From Diacronema lutheri (taxonomy: Eukaryota; Haptophyta; Pavlovophyceae; Pavlovales; Pavlovaceae): DNA of 64,000 nucleotides. The notes beneath the pieces are model-generated. The model was not told the DNA's origin, did no database searches, and saw nothing but the letters and a program-made list of their open reading frames with translations. Numbering within the stretch: position 1 is the stretch's first letter; each line of letters begins with the position of its first letter. The DNA is taken from contig JAGTXO010000013.1 of NCBI GenBank assembly GCA_019448385.1, positions 186,001-250,000 of the forward strand, written 5' to 3'. The position numbers were made by a program, and so were the translations under genes. Positions 10,192 to 17,798 of this stretch are shown here, piece after piece.

Positions 10192-10851
10192 ATGGCCGGG
10201 CCCTCCGTCCGGTACGTAGATTCCGTCGCGCGCGTGGCGGTGTCTAACGTCTGGTGCGTGGGCCGCAACTTTCACAAGCACGCGCTCGAGCTGGGCAACG
10301 ACGTGCCCTCGCAGCCGCTCGTCTTCCTGAAGGCGACGAGCTCGCTCCGCGCGCTTGCGGCTGGCCCGCTCGCGCATGGCTCGGAGGAGTTCCATCACGA
10401 GGCCGAATGCGTCCTGCTCGTCGGTGCGACGGTGCCGCTCGGCGGGCTGCCGCGCGACGAGCTGCTGCGCTGCGTCCATGGCGTTGGCCTTGGGCTCGAC
10501 CTTACGCGCCGAGGCTTGCAGAGCGAGCTCAAGAAGCAGGGCTTGCCGTGGCTGATGGCAAAGTCATTCGCCGGCGCGGCGCCCGTCTCCGACTTTGTGG
10601 CGGAATTTGATCTGAGCGCGATCGAATACTCGCTCGAAGTGAACGGCAAGCGTAGGCAGCGTGCGCGCTTTGCTGACATGATCTTCGACGTGCCGCGCCT
10701 GCTCGCGCACATTGCGTCCACGCATGAGCTGCTACCCGGGGATATCGTCTTTACAGGCACGCCCGAGGGCGTCGGCCCGATCCGCAGAGGCGACCGCTTC
10801 CGGCTCGCTTTCGAGAACGGGGCAAGCGGCGTGTTTGATGGGCAGCTGTGA
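10192..10851 (+). CDS. FAHD1: fumarylacetoacetate hydrolase-family protein, FAHD1-like
   Basis: A single-exon 219-residue enzyme of the FAH superfamily. FAHD1 members cleave acylpyruvates and decarboxylate oxaloacetate, usually in mitochondria. The family start is clear: VWCVGRNFHKHALELG (usual CVGRNYxxHAxELG) and PLVFLKATSSL. The metal-binding motif HHEAECVLLVG follows (usual HHEVELxxxIG, with both Glu ligands kept), then GLDLTRRGLQSELKKQGLPW, AKSFAGAAPVSDF, and near the end GDIVFTGTPEGVGPI. Length matches FAHD1 (~220). The start ATG 10192 is 20 bp beyond transposon A and no transit peptide is evident. The gene is bracketed by two inverted transposon copies and by the 14-bp inverted repeats, so its promoter must be in or next to the element. 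Confidence 0.93.
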   Translation: MAGPSVRYVDSVARVAVSNVWCVGRNFHKHALELGNDVPSQPLVFLKATSSLRALAAGPLAHGSEEFHHEAECVLLVGATVPLGGLPRDELLRCVHGVGLGLDLTRRGLQSELKKQGLPWLMAKSFAGAAPVSDFVAEFDLSAIEYSLEVNGKRRQRARFADMIFDVPRLLAHIASTHELLPGDIVFTGTPEGVGPIRRGDRFRLAFENGASGVFDGQL

Positions 10852-10958
10852 GTGCGTCCTCGATCAGCTTCAGGCTCCAGCGAATGCGCCGTGGCCCGTG
10901 GCACTACAACAGGGGTGGAGCCCGCGGAGTGCCCTGGGGGGTGGGAAAACGATAGGAA

Positions 10959-10970
10959 TACCCATAGTAT
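10959..10970 (+). repeat. 12-bp direct repeat, left copy
   Basis: TACCCATAGTAT occurs here and again at 13808-13819, immediately after transposon B. The pair flanks a unit of 81 bp plus the whole of transposon B. The second copy contains the ATG at 13818. It may be a target duplication of an older insertion into which B later moved, or a leftover of local duplication. Confidence 0.7.
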
Positions 10971-11051
10971 ACTAACGGCGCTTACGTCAGGACAGCGGGG
11001 TCAGCACCAGCTGCGGGGGAATCGAGTAGCCACCAATGTCGTCGATTTATA

Positions 11052-11489
11052 CTGCCCGTTGGGTCTGAGTTCGCGGACGAAGGAATAGGAGAGACCCGCG
11101 CGCGAAAAAGCGAAAATGGCCGCGAGAGGTGCGCGCGCGCGTCGCGTCGGCCCCGCGGGAGGTGGCGCGGTGCGTGTCGCGCTATGCGTGTCGCCGCTGC
11201 GCGTGGGGGTTCCTGACATACCCGGGAACCCCGCTCTCATAACCGCGACACGTGCAGGCGGCGCGGCCGCAGCGCCGCGAGCGGCGTCATCATCGGCGTC
11301 GGTCGCGGGCACCGGCTCTCGGTCGAGGTCATGAAGATCATCCTGTGGCGGCTATTTTCTCGGCAGGAGCGCGGTGAGGATCGCGGATGACCTCCACACA
11401 TCCACCGACACGCTCACGGAGTCGATCGTCCGCGCCACCATCGAGCGGTACGAGGCCACCGGCATCGTCGATTCCCAGCCGAACAAGCC
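11052..11489 (+). repeat. left terminal inverted repeat of transposon B
   Basis: 438 bp starting CTGCCCGTTGGGTCTGAG, the reverse complement of 13370-13807. It is the arm from which the transposase similarity continues inward. Confidence 0.9.
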
Positions 11490-11710
11490 GTGCGCGAAGC
11501 TCATGAGCGAGCTCGACCAGGAGCTGATGCTCGCGATCATGGCGGAGCAACCGTGACTTTACTTAAGCGAGATTGCGGCCGAGCTGCAGGCCGTCACGCT
11601 CAAGGCGTTCACGCGCGAGTACATTCACTACAACCTCTGCGCCGCCGGCCTCTCGCTCAAGAAGATGCAGCGCGTCCAAGCGGCCCGCGACGAAGAAGAA
11701 CACCTCGGGC
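11257..11710 (+). pseudogene. transposase N-terminal remnant in transposon B
   Basis: Same content as in transposon A: LSVEVMKIILWRLF, a one-base frame change, then SAVRIADDLHTSTDTLTESI, ERYEATGIVDSQPNKP, a stop, LYLSEIAAELQ and LCAAGLSLKKMQRVQAARDEEE. The frame change at the TTTTCTCGG run is present in all four terminal repeats, so it predates the copies. The catalytic domain is absent. Confidence 0.65.
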
Positions 11711-11769
11711 ATGCTGAGGAACAGCTGCGCGCGCTCGACGCTGCTGTTGATGTGCTCAGCAGCCTTGAT

Positions 11770-13350
11770 TCACGCCTGCGCGGTCGCATCCCAGCCAACT
11801 TTGCACAACTCGAGCGCCTGCGCGACCTGCTGCGCGAGCGCCACGCTCTGAGCGGCCGGCATAGTGGGAGCAATGGACTGCGGCGCCGGCACGGGCGCGG
11901 AGTAGGCATCGAACGCGCCGGCCCAGCCGCCCGACGCCACGAGGCCGCCGCCACCGACCTTGCCAGGGTGCTTGGGCGGGGGCGTCACCTCGACGACAAG
12001 GTAAAGAATGCAGATGTCCAAGTCCTGCTGCGCGCCGCTCGGCGCGTAAAACCTGCGCGCCACGTCGGCATCGTCGGTGATCAGCGTCAGGCGGACGAAC
12101 ACTGCGGGCGCGCCGACCTCTCGCTGATGCCGATCCGGTAGAGCCGAAGGGAGTGAGGCGGCTGCGGCAGGTTGCCGTGAGTCGAGTCGTGCGTCGAGCG
12201 TAGGAGCGCGGTGAGCACTTCGCGGCTCTCGACCAGCGCGTAAAAGCCGTCGGCTGCTTGTAGACCAACGAGAGCGCGTAGCGGCGCGGAAGCGCTTGCT
12301 TCGTCATCCTCACCGTCTTCGCCGGTCGAGCGCGATTAGCGGCGCGACGCGTCTCGCGCGCCGGGCCGGCGCGCCGACACATCGCTCGTCTCCGCCGTGC
12401 GCTCCTCAAGCTGCGCGGCTTTGATCTCCGCCGCCTTTGCGGCCGCCTCGTCCTTGTTGGCGCGCGTCTCAGCCGACCGGGCCTGCGCTTGCGCCTTCTC
12501 CCCGAGCGCAGGCGCAAAGTGCACCTTGTTCTCCTCTGCGTGCGCGCGGCCTCCGACTTGGCGAGCTCCGCGGCCTCCGCGCTATACTGAAGAGGAGCTT
12601 GGCCCTTTTTAAAGCTTGCACGCGAGTGATCGCATCGTTGTCCCCCGAGTTGGCGCCCAGCTTGACGCACAATGGCTCGCCCGGCTTGAGGGCATCAACG
12701 TAGAGGGCATCAACGTACGCGTCAAAGGACACGAGGTACACGCGCAGCGTCTCCAAAGGCTTCCCCTCCTCCTCGGAGTCGTCCGCCACGACTTGAGCGA
12801 ATCCTGCGCGGGCACCGCCGCAAGCCCACGCGCCGGCTCGTGCTCGTCCGGCTCGTGCTCGTCCGGCTCGGCCGCCGGCAGCGCGCTCGAGCTACCGGCC
12901 TTCGCGCCGGCCCCGCCGCCGGCGAGGGCGCGCACTGGAGCCGCTTTCTCGGGCGGCTTCGTTGCGCCAGCGCTGGGCTTGCGAGACGAGCGCTGCGGCA
13001 GCGCGCCAATTGTTGTAGGCGAGTACATGGTAACCCTCGGCACGCGGGGTCGCGCGCCAGCCGGCGCCGAGGTCTCGCGCGCGCGATTGGCCTCGTCTTG
13101 GTCGGCCTTGCGCTTCGCTCGCGTCATCTTGTCGGCTATCGCCTTGTCCAACGGACCGGCGCGCGCGACCTTGACGCGACCAACGCCAGCGCGCGCGCCG
13201 GCGTCCGCGTCCAAGCGGAGGGCCGCGAGCGCGCCTGCGCCGGCCGGCGGGCCGGGCGCGGCGGATGTCGCAGCTGCGGCGGCGGGGTCCTGGCCATCTT
13301 GAGAACCCGGGGCCGGCACGGCGACACCGTCCGCGACGCCGCCGTCCGCT
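11770..13350 (-). pseudogene. passenger gene of transposon B, unknown product, broken
   Basis: The minus-strand counterpart of the passenger in transposon A. The longest open stretch here (13472-12609, 287 codons) runs from the terminal repeat through the Ala/Pro-rich part; in A the equivalent is shorter. Downstream segments (DDSEEEG and the SFDAYVDALYV block, the coiled-coil block 12524-12336, and the ILYLVVEV block ending at 11770) again lie in different frames. Conservation of all blocks in both copies reflects recent copying rather than selection. Confidence 0.5.
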
Positions 13351-13369
13351 GCCGGCTCACCGAGCGTGT

Positions 13370-13807
13370 GGCTTGTTCGGCTGGGAATCGACGATGCCGG
13401 TGGCCTCGTACCGCTCGATGGTGGCGCGGACGATCGACTCCGTGAGCGTGTCGGTGGATGTGTGGAGGTCATCCGCGATCCTCACCGCGCTCCTGCCGAG
13501 AAAATAGCCGCCACAGGATGATCTTCATGACCTCGACCGAGAGCCGGTGCCCGCGACCGACGCCGATGATGACGCCGCTCGCGGCGCTGCGGCCGCGCCG
13601 CCTGCACGTGTCGCGGTTATGAGAGCGGGGTTCCCGGGTATGTCAGGAACCCCCACGCGCAGCGGCGACACGCATAGCGCGACACGCACCGCGCCACCTC
13701 CCGCGGGGCCGACGCGACGCGCGCGCGCACCTCTCGCGGCCATTTTCGCTTTTTCGCGCGCGGGTCTCTCCTATTCCTTCGTCCGCGAACTCAGACCCAA
13801 CGGGCAG
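13370..13807 (-). repeat. right terminal inverted repeat of transposon B
   Basis: 438 bp ending CAGACCCAACGGGCAG, then the TA duplication. The passenger sequence begins immediately inside it. The outer end is 11 bp from the first ATG of the SET-domain gene. Confidence 0.9.
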
Positions 13808-13819
13808 TACCCATAGTAT
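13808..13819 (+). repeat. 12-bp direct repeat, right copy
   Basis: Second copy of TACCCATAGTAT (first at 10959-10970). Its first two bases are the TA flank of transposon B and its last two are the first bases of the ATG at 13818. Confidence 0.7.
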
Positions 13820-16800
13820 GAGAAGTAGAACGATGCCGTCACGCACGCCCACCCTGGAGCTGCCGGCGGCGCACGAGCGCGATGAGTGGGAGAGCGACGA
13901 GCTGCTTTTGGTAAGCAATGTGCGCACCTCGCCCACGCGGGCGAACATACCCTTTCTATCGGCATCCGCGCACCCGCCAGCTCGCAAGGGCGCGCGGCCG
14001 AACAGCCCGGCGACGCACGCGCTCCAAGGCGAGCATGCGGGCGGCGCGCACCTCGGCGTACGCGGCGCAGAGGTCGGCGCGGGCGGCGCTTGGCGGCCGC
14101 CCAATGACGTGGCGTCTAACAGTGATGGAGATGCACACCTGCCGTCGAGCGCCGCCGTGCCCGCCATGCCAACCGGAGAGCACGCGCCGGACGAGTGCGT
14201 CGCGGCTGCGGCGCTGGTCGGCCGCGCCCGCCCGGCCACGAGCCGGCTAGCGAGCTCATTCCTGTGCGTGCACATTGACTCGGTCGAGCCCCTTGACCTC
14301 GCCTTTGTCAAATCGATGCTCGCGCGCCTCGCCGATCCTTCGATGGCCGTTGGCGACGACGGGCACGCCGTGAGCGCGCTGCATGCGGCCGTGCTGCGCG
14401 CGCACACGGGCAGGTGTGGCGGCAAGGCGGGCAGGCGTTCGTACGCGGTCGGGTGCGTCCCGGAGCCGGATGAGTCGCGCCGCGACGAGGGCGTGCAGCT
14501 CCTCGAGTGCGTGCTGCGTGCCCCCGGCGGCTACGCGCTGGGCACGCCGGACGTCGCAGAGGGGAGCAACCCGACGTCGTTGGGCCTCGCGTGCATGCTT
14601 GGCAGCGAGTACGCCGCGAGGCTGCTGCTCGAGGCGCGCGCCGATCCCGAGCGCCGCTTTGGCTCCGGCGCGTGGACGCCGCTCCAGACCGCCGCCGAGC
14701 ATGGCCGGCTGTGCATCGTGCGATTGTTGGTGGCTGAGGGTGCGTGCGTGAACACGGTCGACATGAGGGGCACGTCGGCGCTGCACAGGGCAGCGAGCTC
14801 GGACGCCAATGCGTGCGTGCAGGAGCTGGGCGATTTCGGCAATGACGCTGCGCTCGTCCAGCCGCGCGCGTGCGAGCAGCTCCACGCATCGTCGGAGCGC
14901 GCGTGCGCGCTCGACGGCGCGCGCGATGCCGGCGCCGCGGCCGGCGCGGCCACGCGCGCGCTCGCTGGAGCGTGCGCGCGCGTGTGCGATGCGGCCGGCG
15001 CTTCGCCAAGCTGCGCATCGCCAGAGTCCGCGCGGTCGCCGGCGGATGGAGGGCGAGGTGCGAGCGGCACGCGCAAGCGGCCTCTCGACTCGCCCGTGCT
15101 GGCGGAACGCGCCCGCGACGTCGCGCGCAGCAGCTCGATGTCGGCCGGTCGATCGGGCTGCGTGTCATCCGAGGCGGATGACGACTCGCAGGCGTGCTCC
15201 CGTCCGCCGCCCACGCCGCCCCCGCGCCCGCCCGGCGCGCGCAGCGGCCGCACGCGCGCGGAGTGGAGCAGCGCGACGGGGCGGTGGCACAGCTTCGTCC
15301 TGCCAACGGCGAGAACGCCGCTCGCCTCCGCCGGCTTTTACGAGAGCGAGCAGGACGCGGCCGAGGCGGCTCGCTGGCTCGCGGACGTGCTCGACTGCGA
15401 GCTCAGCGGCACTACGGACGTGCTCGGCTGCGAGCTCAGCGGCACTACGGACGTGCTCGGCTGCGAGCTCAGCGGCAGTACGGACGTGCTCGGCTGCGAG
15501 CTCAGCGGCAGTATGGACGTGCTCGATTGCGAGCGCTGCCCCCTCCATCCACCGGCGCACCTCCCGCCGCGCGCACTGCGCGCGGACGTGCCGTCTCGCT
15601 CGGCCGGCTCGCTCGCTCCGCCCACCGCCGCCGAGCTCGCGCGGCTGCGCGACATGTGGCACTACGCGCGGCCGAGCACTTTGGAAAGCGGCGGCGAGAG
15701 CGGTGGCGAGAATGACCGTTTCGTCTGCGCCGTCTGCTTCGACCCGAATTGGGATGAGGAGAACGCGCTCGTCGTGTGCGGCGGCTGCGACGTGGCAGTC
15801 CACCAGCTTTGCTACCACATTCCGCACGTGCCCGACGACGAGTGGCTCTGCGCGCCGTGCGTGGACACGCCATCGCGCACGCGGGCCAGCGCCATCGCGA
15901 GCCGCAGCTGCCGGCTCTGCCCGCAGCCCGGCGGCGCGCTCTGGCGCGTGAGCGGTGAGGACGGCGGCGGGTACGTGCACGTTGCGTGCAACGACTCGGC
16001 GCCCGGCTTCGGCCAGCCCGCGCGCGACGGGAGCGCGGAAGAGGTCGCGCGCCTCGCGCACAGGGAAGTTGCTGGCATGCACGCGTGCGAGCCGTCCGTG
16101 TGCGCGGTGTGCGCCGACCCGATGGGCGCGGTCGTGCCGTGCGGCTTCTGCGATGCGATCGCGCGCACGCGCGCCGGACGCGCGCCGCGGCGCGCGGTCG
16201 TGCATGTCGGCTGCGCGATCGTGCACGGCCTCCGCTGGACGTCGAAACCGCGTGGGAGGGATGGCGGGCACGTCGAGTGGGTGTTCGGCTGTCCGGCGCA
16301 CCAGGACCGGGGCGTGGCACACCTCGTCGACGCGGCGCTGGACGGCGACACGACGCGCGTCGTCGACCTGCTGCGCAACGGCGTGCCGCCGGACGCCGTG
16401 CCGGCGAGCGCGCCGACCTCGCACGCGGGCGCGTTCAGCGCGCTGCGCGCATGCGCCGCGAACCCGCGCGCCGCCCGTTCGAGCCTCGAATGCCTCGAGA
16501 TGCTCATGCACGCGATGGAGGCCGCGCACGCGCCCACGCGCTCGGCGACACGCGTCCACTGGCTCCGCGCGCACGAGGCGGAGGCGCGCGAGCGCGGTCT
16601 GCCGTCCGCGCTTGAGGCGGCGGCCGCAGCAGGCAGGGCCGACGCACTGCTCCTCCTGCTCACGCGCTGCGTGCCCGCCCCTTCCGTGGAGCTGCTGCGC
16701 GCGTGCAGCGCCGCGCTCAAGCGCGCGCGTGACGACGCGCACACCGCGCAGCTGAGCGGGCTGCACGCGTGCGAGCGCGTGCTGCGCGCGTGGGTGCACA

Positions 16801-17597
16801 GCCGCCGCGTCCGCGCACTCGACGCCGGGAGCGAGCTCGCGCCGCTTCTCACCGACGTGCCGTACCGGCCGCTGCAGATTGCGGACATGTCTGGCGGGCG
16901 CGAGCGCTACCCCGTGCCGCTCGTGCTGGGCTCGGATGGCGCGCACGGGACCGACACCGATCTCTTCCGCTCGAGCCTGGCCGAGCTCGCCTACGTGCTG
17001 CGCCCGTTCGTCTCGCACACCAAGCCGGACAGCTTTGGGTGGCCGACGTGCTCCGCACGTGATGCGATGGCCAAGGCTAGCTTTGTGCCTGGCGTGCCGC
17101 TCGGCGCGAGGCTGCGCGTCGCGCCCACGAACGGCCGTGGACTGGGCGTCTTTGCAGACGAGCGCATTGGCGAGGGCACCATCGTGTGCACGTACGCGGG
17201 CGTGCTCGTTACGGCGGAGGAGGCGAACGCCATGGGCGACAACGTCTACTTGATGGATGTCAAAACCGCGTGGACGATCGACGCGCGCCACTTTCGGAAC
17301 GTGGGCGGCTTCATCAACTTTGGCTGCGAGCCAAACGTCAAGCTCAAGTGGCTCAGCGAGGGAGCAAACTGGCAGCTCACCAGCCGCAATTGCATCCCGT
17401 GGCCGGTCTTCGAAGCCTCGAGGACGATCGAGCGCGACGAGGAGCTGTGCTACATCCGCGACGCCGCAACCTTTGGCCGACCGTCGGCGCGCGCGGCGCG
17501 GTCCATGCCGCGTAGCTCGCGCGTCTCACTCGCCGCTACGTCACTCGCCGCCGGCGAGTGCCGTTGCGGCGCTGCGAGGTGCCACGGCACGTATTGA
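13818..17597 (+). CDS. ankyrin-PHD-ePHD-SET domain protein, putative histone methyltransferase
   Basis: A 1,259-residue single-exon frame; ATG 13833 (MPSRTPTLELP) is an alternative start free of the flanking repeat. Ankyrin-like repeats lie at ~250-340 (WTPLQTAAEHGRLCIVRLLV). A TGRWHSFVLP...GFYESEQDAAEAARW block at ~480-520 weakly resembles AP2. An 11-residue tandem repeat follows at ~523-570. The PHD finger is at ~635-685 (CAVCF, CGGCDVAVHQLCY, WLCAPC), and an extended PHD at ~697-830 (CRLCPQPGG, HVACN, CAVCAD, CGFCDA, HVGCA, FGCPAHQ). More ankyrin-like helices precede the SET domain at ~1097-1215 (NGRGLGVFADERIGEG, GGFINFGCEPN, EELCYIRDA) and the post-SET CRCGAARC at the end. PHD-ePHD reads histone tails; SET methylates lysine. 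The usual NHSCxPN is NFGCEPN, so activity is uncertain. Likely nuclear. Confidence 0.85.
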   Translation: MRSRTMPSRTPTLELPAAHERDEWESDELLLVSNVRTSPTRANIPFLSASAHPPARKGARPNSPATHALQGEHAGGAHLGVRGAEVGAGGAWRPPNDVASNSDGDAHLPSSAAVPAMPTGEHAPDECVAAAALVGRARPATSRLASSFLCVHIDSVEPLDLAFVKSMLARLADPSMAVGDDGHAVSALHAAVLRAHTGRCGGKAGRRSYAVGCVPEPDESRRDEGVQLLECVLRAPGGYALGTPDVAEGSNPTSLGLACMLGSEYAARLLLEARADPERRFGSGAWTPLQTAAEHGRLCIVRLLVAEGACVNTVDMRGTSALHRAASSDANACVQELGDFGNDAALVQPRACEQLHASSERACALDGARDAGAAAGAATRALAGACARVCDAAGASPSCASPESARSPADGGRGASGTRKRPLDSPVLAERARDVARSSSMSAGRSGCVSSEADDDSQACSRPPPTPPPRPPGARSGRTRAEWSSATGRWHSFVLPTARTPLASAGFYESEQDAAEAARWLADVLDCELSGTTDVLGCELSGTTDVLGCELSGSTDVLGCELSGSMDVLDCERCPLHPPAHLPPRALRADVPSRSAGSLAPPTAAELARLRDMWHYARPSTLESGGESGGENDRFVCAVCFDPNWDEENALVVCGGCDVAVHQLCYHIPHVPDDEWLCAPCVDTPSRTRASAIASRSCRLCPQPGGALWRVSGEDGGGYVHVACNDSAPGFGQPARDGSAEEVARLAHREVAGMHACEPSVCAVCADPMGAVVPCGFCDAIARTRAGRAPRRAVVHVGCAIVHGLRWTSKPRGRDGGHVEWVFGCPAHQDRGVAHLVDAALDGDTTRVVDLLRNGVPPDAVPASAPTSHAGAFSALRACAANPRAARSSLECLEMLMHAMEAAHAPTRSATRVHWLRAHEAEARERGLPSALEAAAAAGRADALLLLLTRCVPAPSVELLRACSAALKRARDDAHTAQLSGLHACERVLRAWVHSRRVRALDAGSELAPLLTDVPYRPLQIADMSGGRERYPVPLVLGSDGAHGTDTDLFRSSLAELAYVLRPFVSHTKPDSFGWPTCSARDAMAKASFVPGVPLGARLRVAPTNGRGLGVFADERIGEGTIVCTYAGVLVTAEEANAMGDNVYLMDVKTAWTIDARHFRNVGGFINFGCEPNVKLKWLSEGANWQLTSRNCIPWPVFEASRTIERDEELCYIRDAATFGRPSARAARSMPRSSRVSLAATSLAAGECRCGAARCHGTY
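15384..15515 (+). repeat. 33-bp coding tandem repeat in SET gene
   Basis: Four copies of a 33-bp unit encoding DVLGCELSGTT-like 11-mers, with a degenerate fifth ending DVLDCER. The near-identity at DNA level suggests recent slippage; the frame is preserved. It lies between the ankyrin region and the PHD finger. Confidence 0.85.
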
Positions 17598-17798
17598 CTC
17601 GTGCCACGTGCGGCCTTGCCCGTCGGCGACGATGCACGTGTGAGACGCGCAGGTGCGCGGCATGGTCGCTGGCCGCGCGGCGCACGCATTTTCCACCATC
17701 GTAGGAGGTTGGTAGTAATGGGAGAAAGAAATAGTAAGTAATGGATTACATCTAAGAGCCACATAGGAAGCTGCTGGAGCCGCCTGCACGCGGCCCAG

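Larger units (their letters stand above)
11052..13807 (-). mobile_element. transposon B, inverted copy of transposon A
   Basis: A 2,756-bp element flanked by TA (11050-11051, 13808-13809) with the same ~437-bp terminal inverted repeats as transposon A. Its interior is in the opposite orientation: transposase remnant on the plus strand at the left, passenger on the minus strand. Differences from A are sparse substitutions and a small change in an acidic repeat (around 12838-12880, where B has two copies of a GAGCACGAGCCGGAC-like unit). The pair forms a 6.4-kb imperfect palindrome around the FAHD1-like gene. Its right end abuts the SET-domain gene. Confidence 0.88.

Noticed and set aside
7426-13807. 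Long-terminal-repeat retroelement or virus-like element
   Set aside because: The ends are inverted, the flanks are TA, and there is no reverse transcriptase, integrase, capsid or polymerase similarity; a plain DNA transposon explains the structure.
15165-17291. A 708-codon minus-strand frame opposite the SET gene
   Set aside because: Composition is Arg/Ala/His shadow; the plus strand has PHD, ePHD and SET domains.
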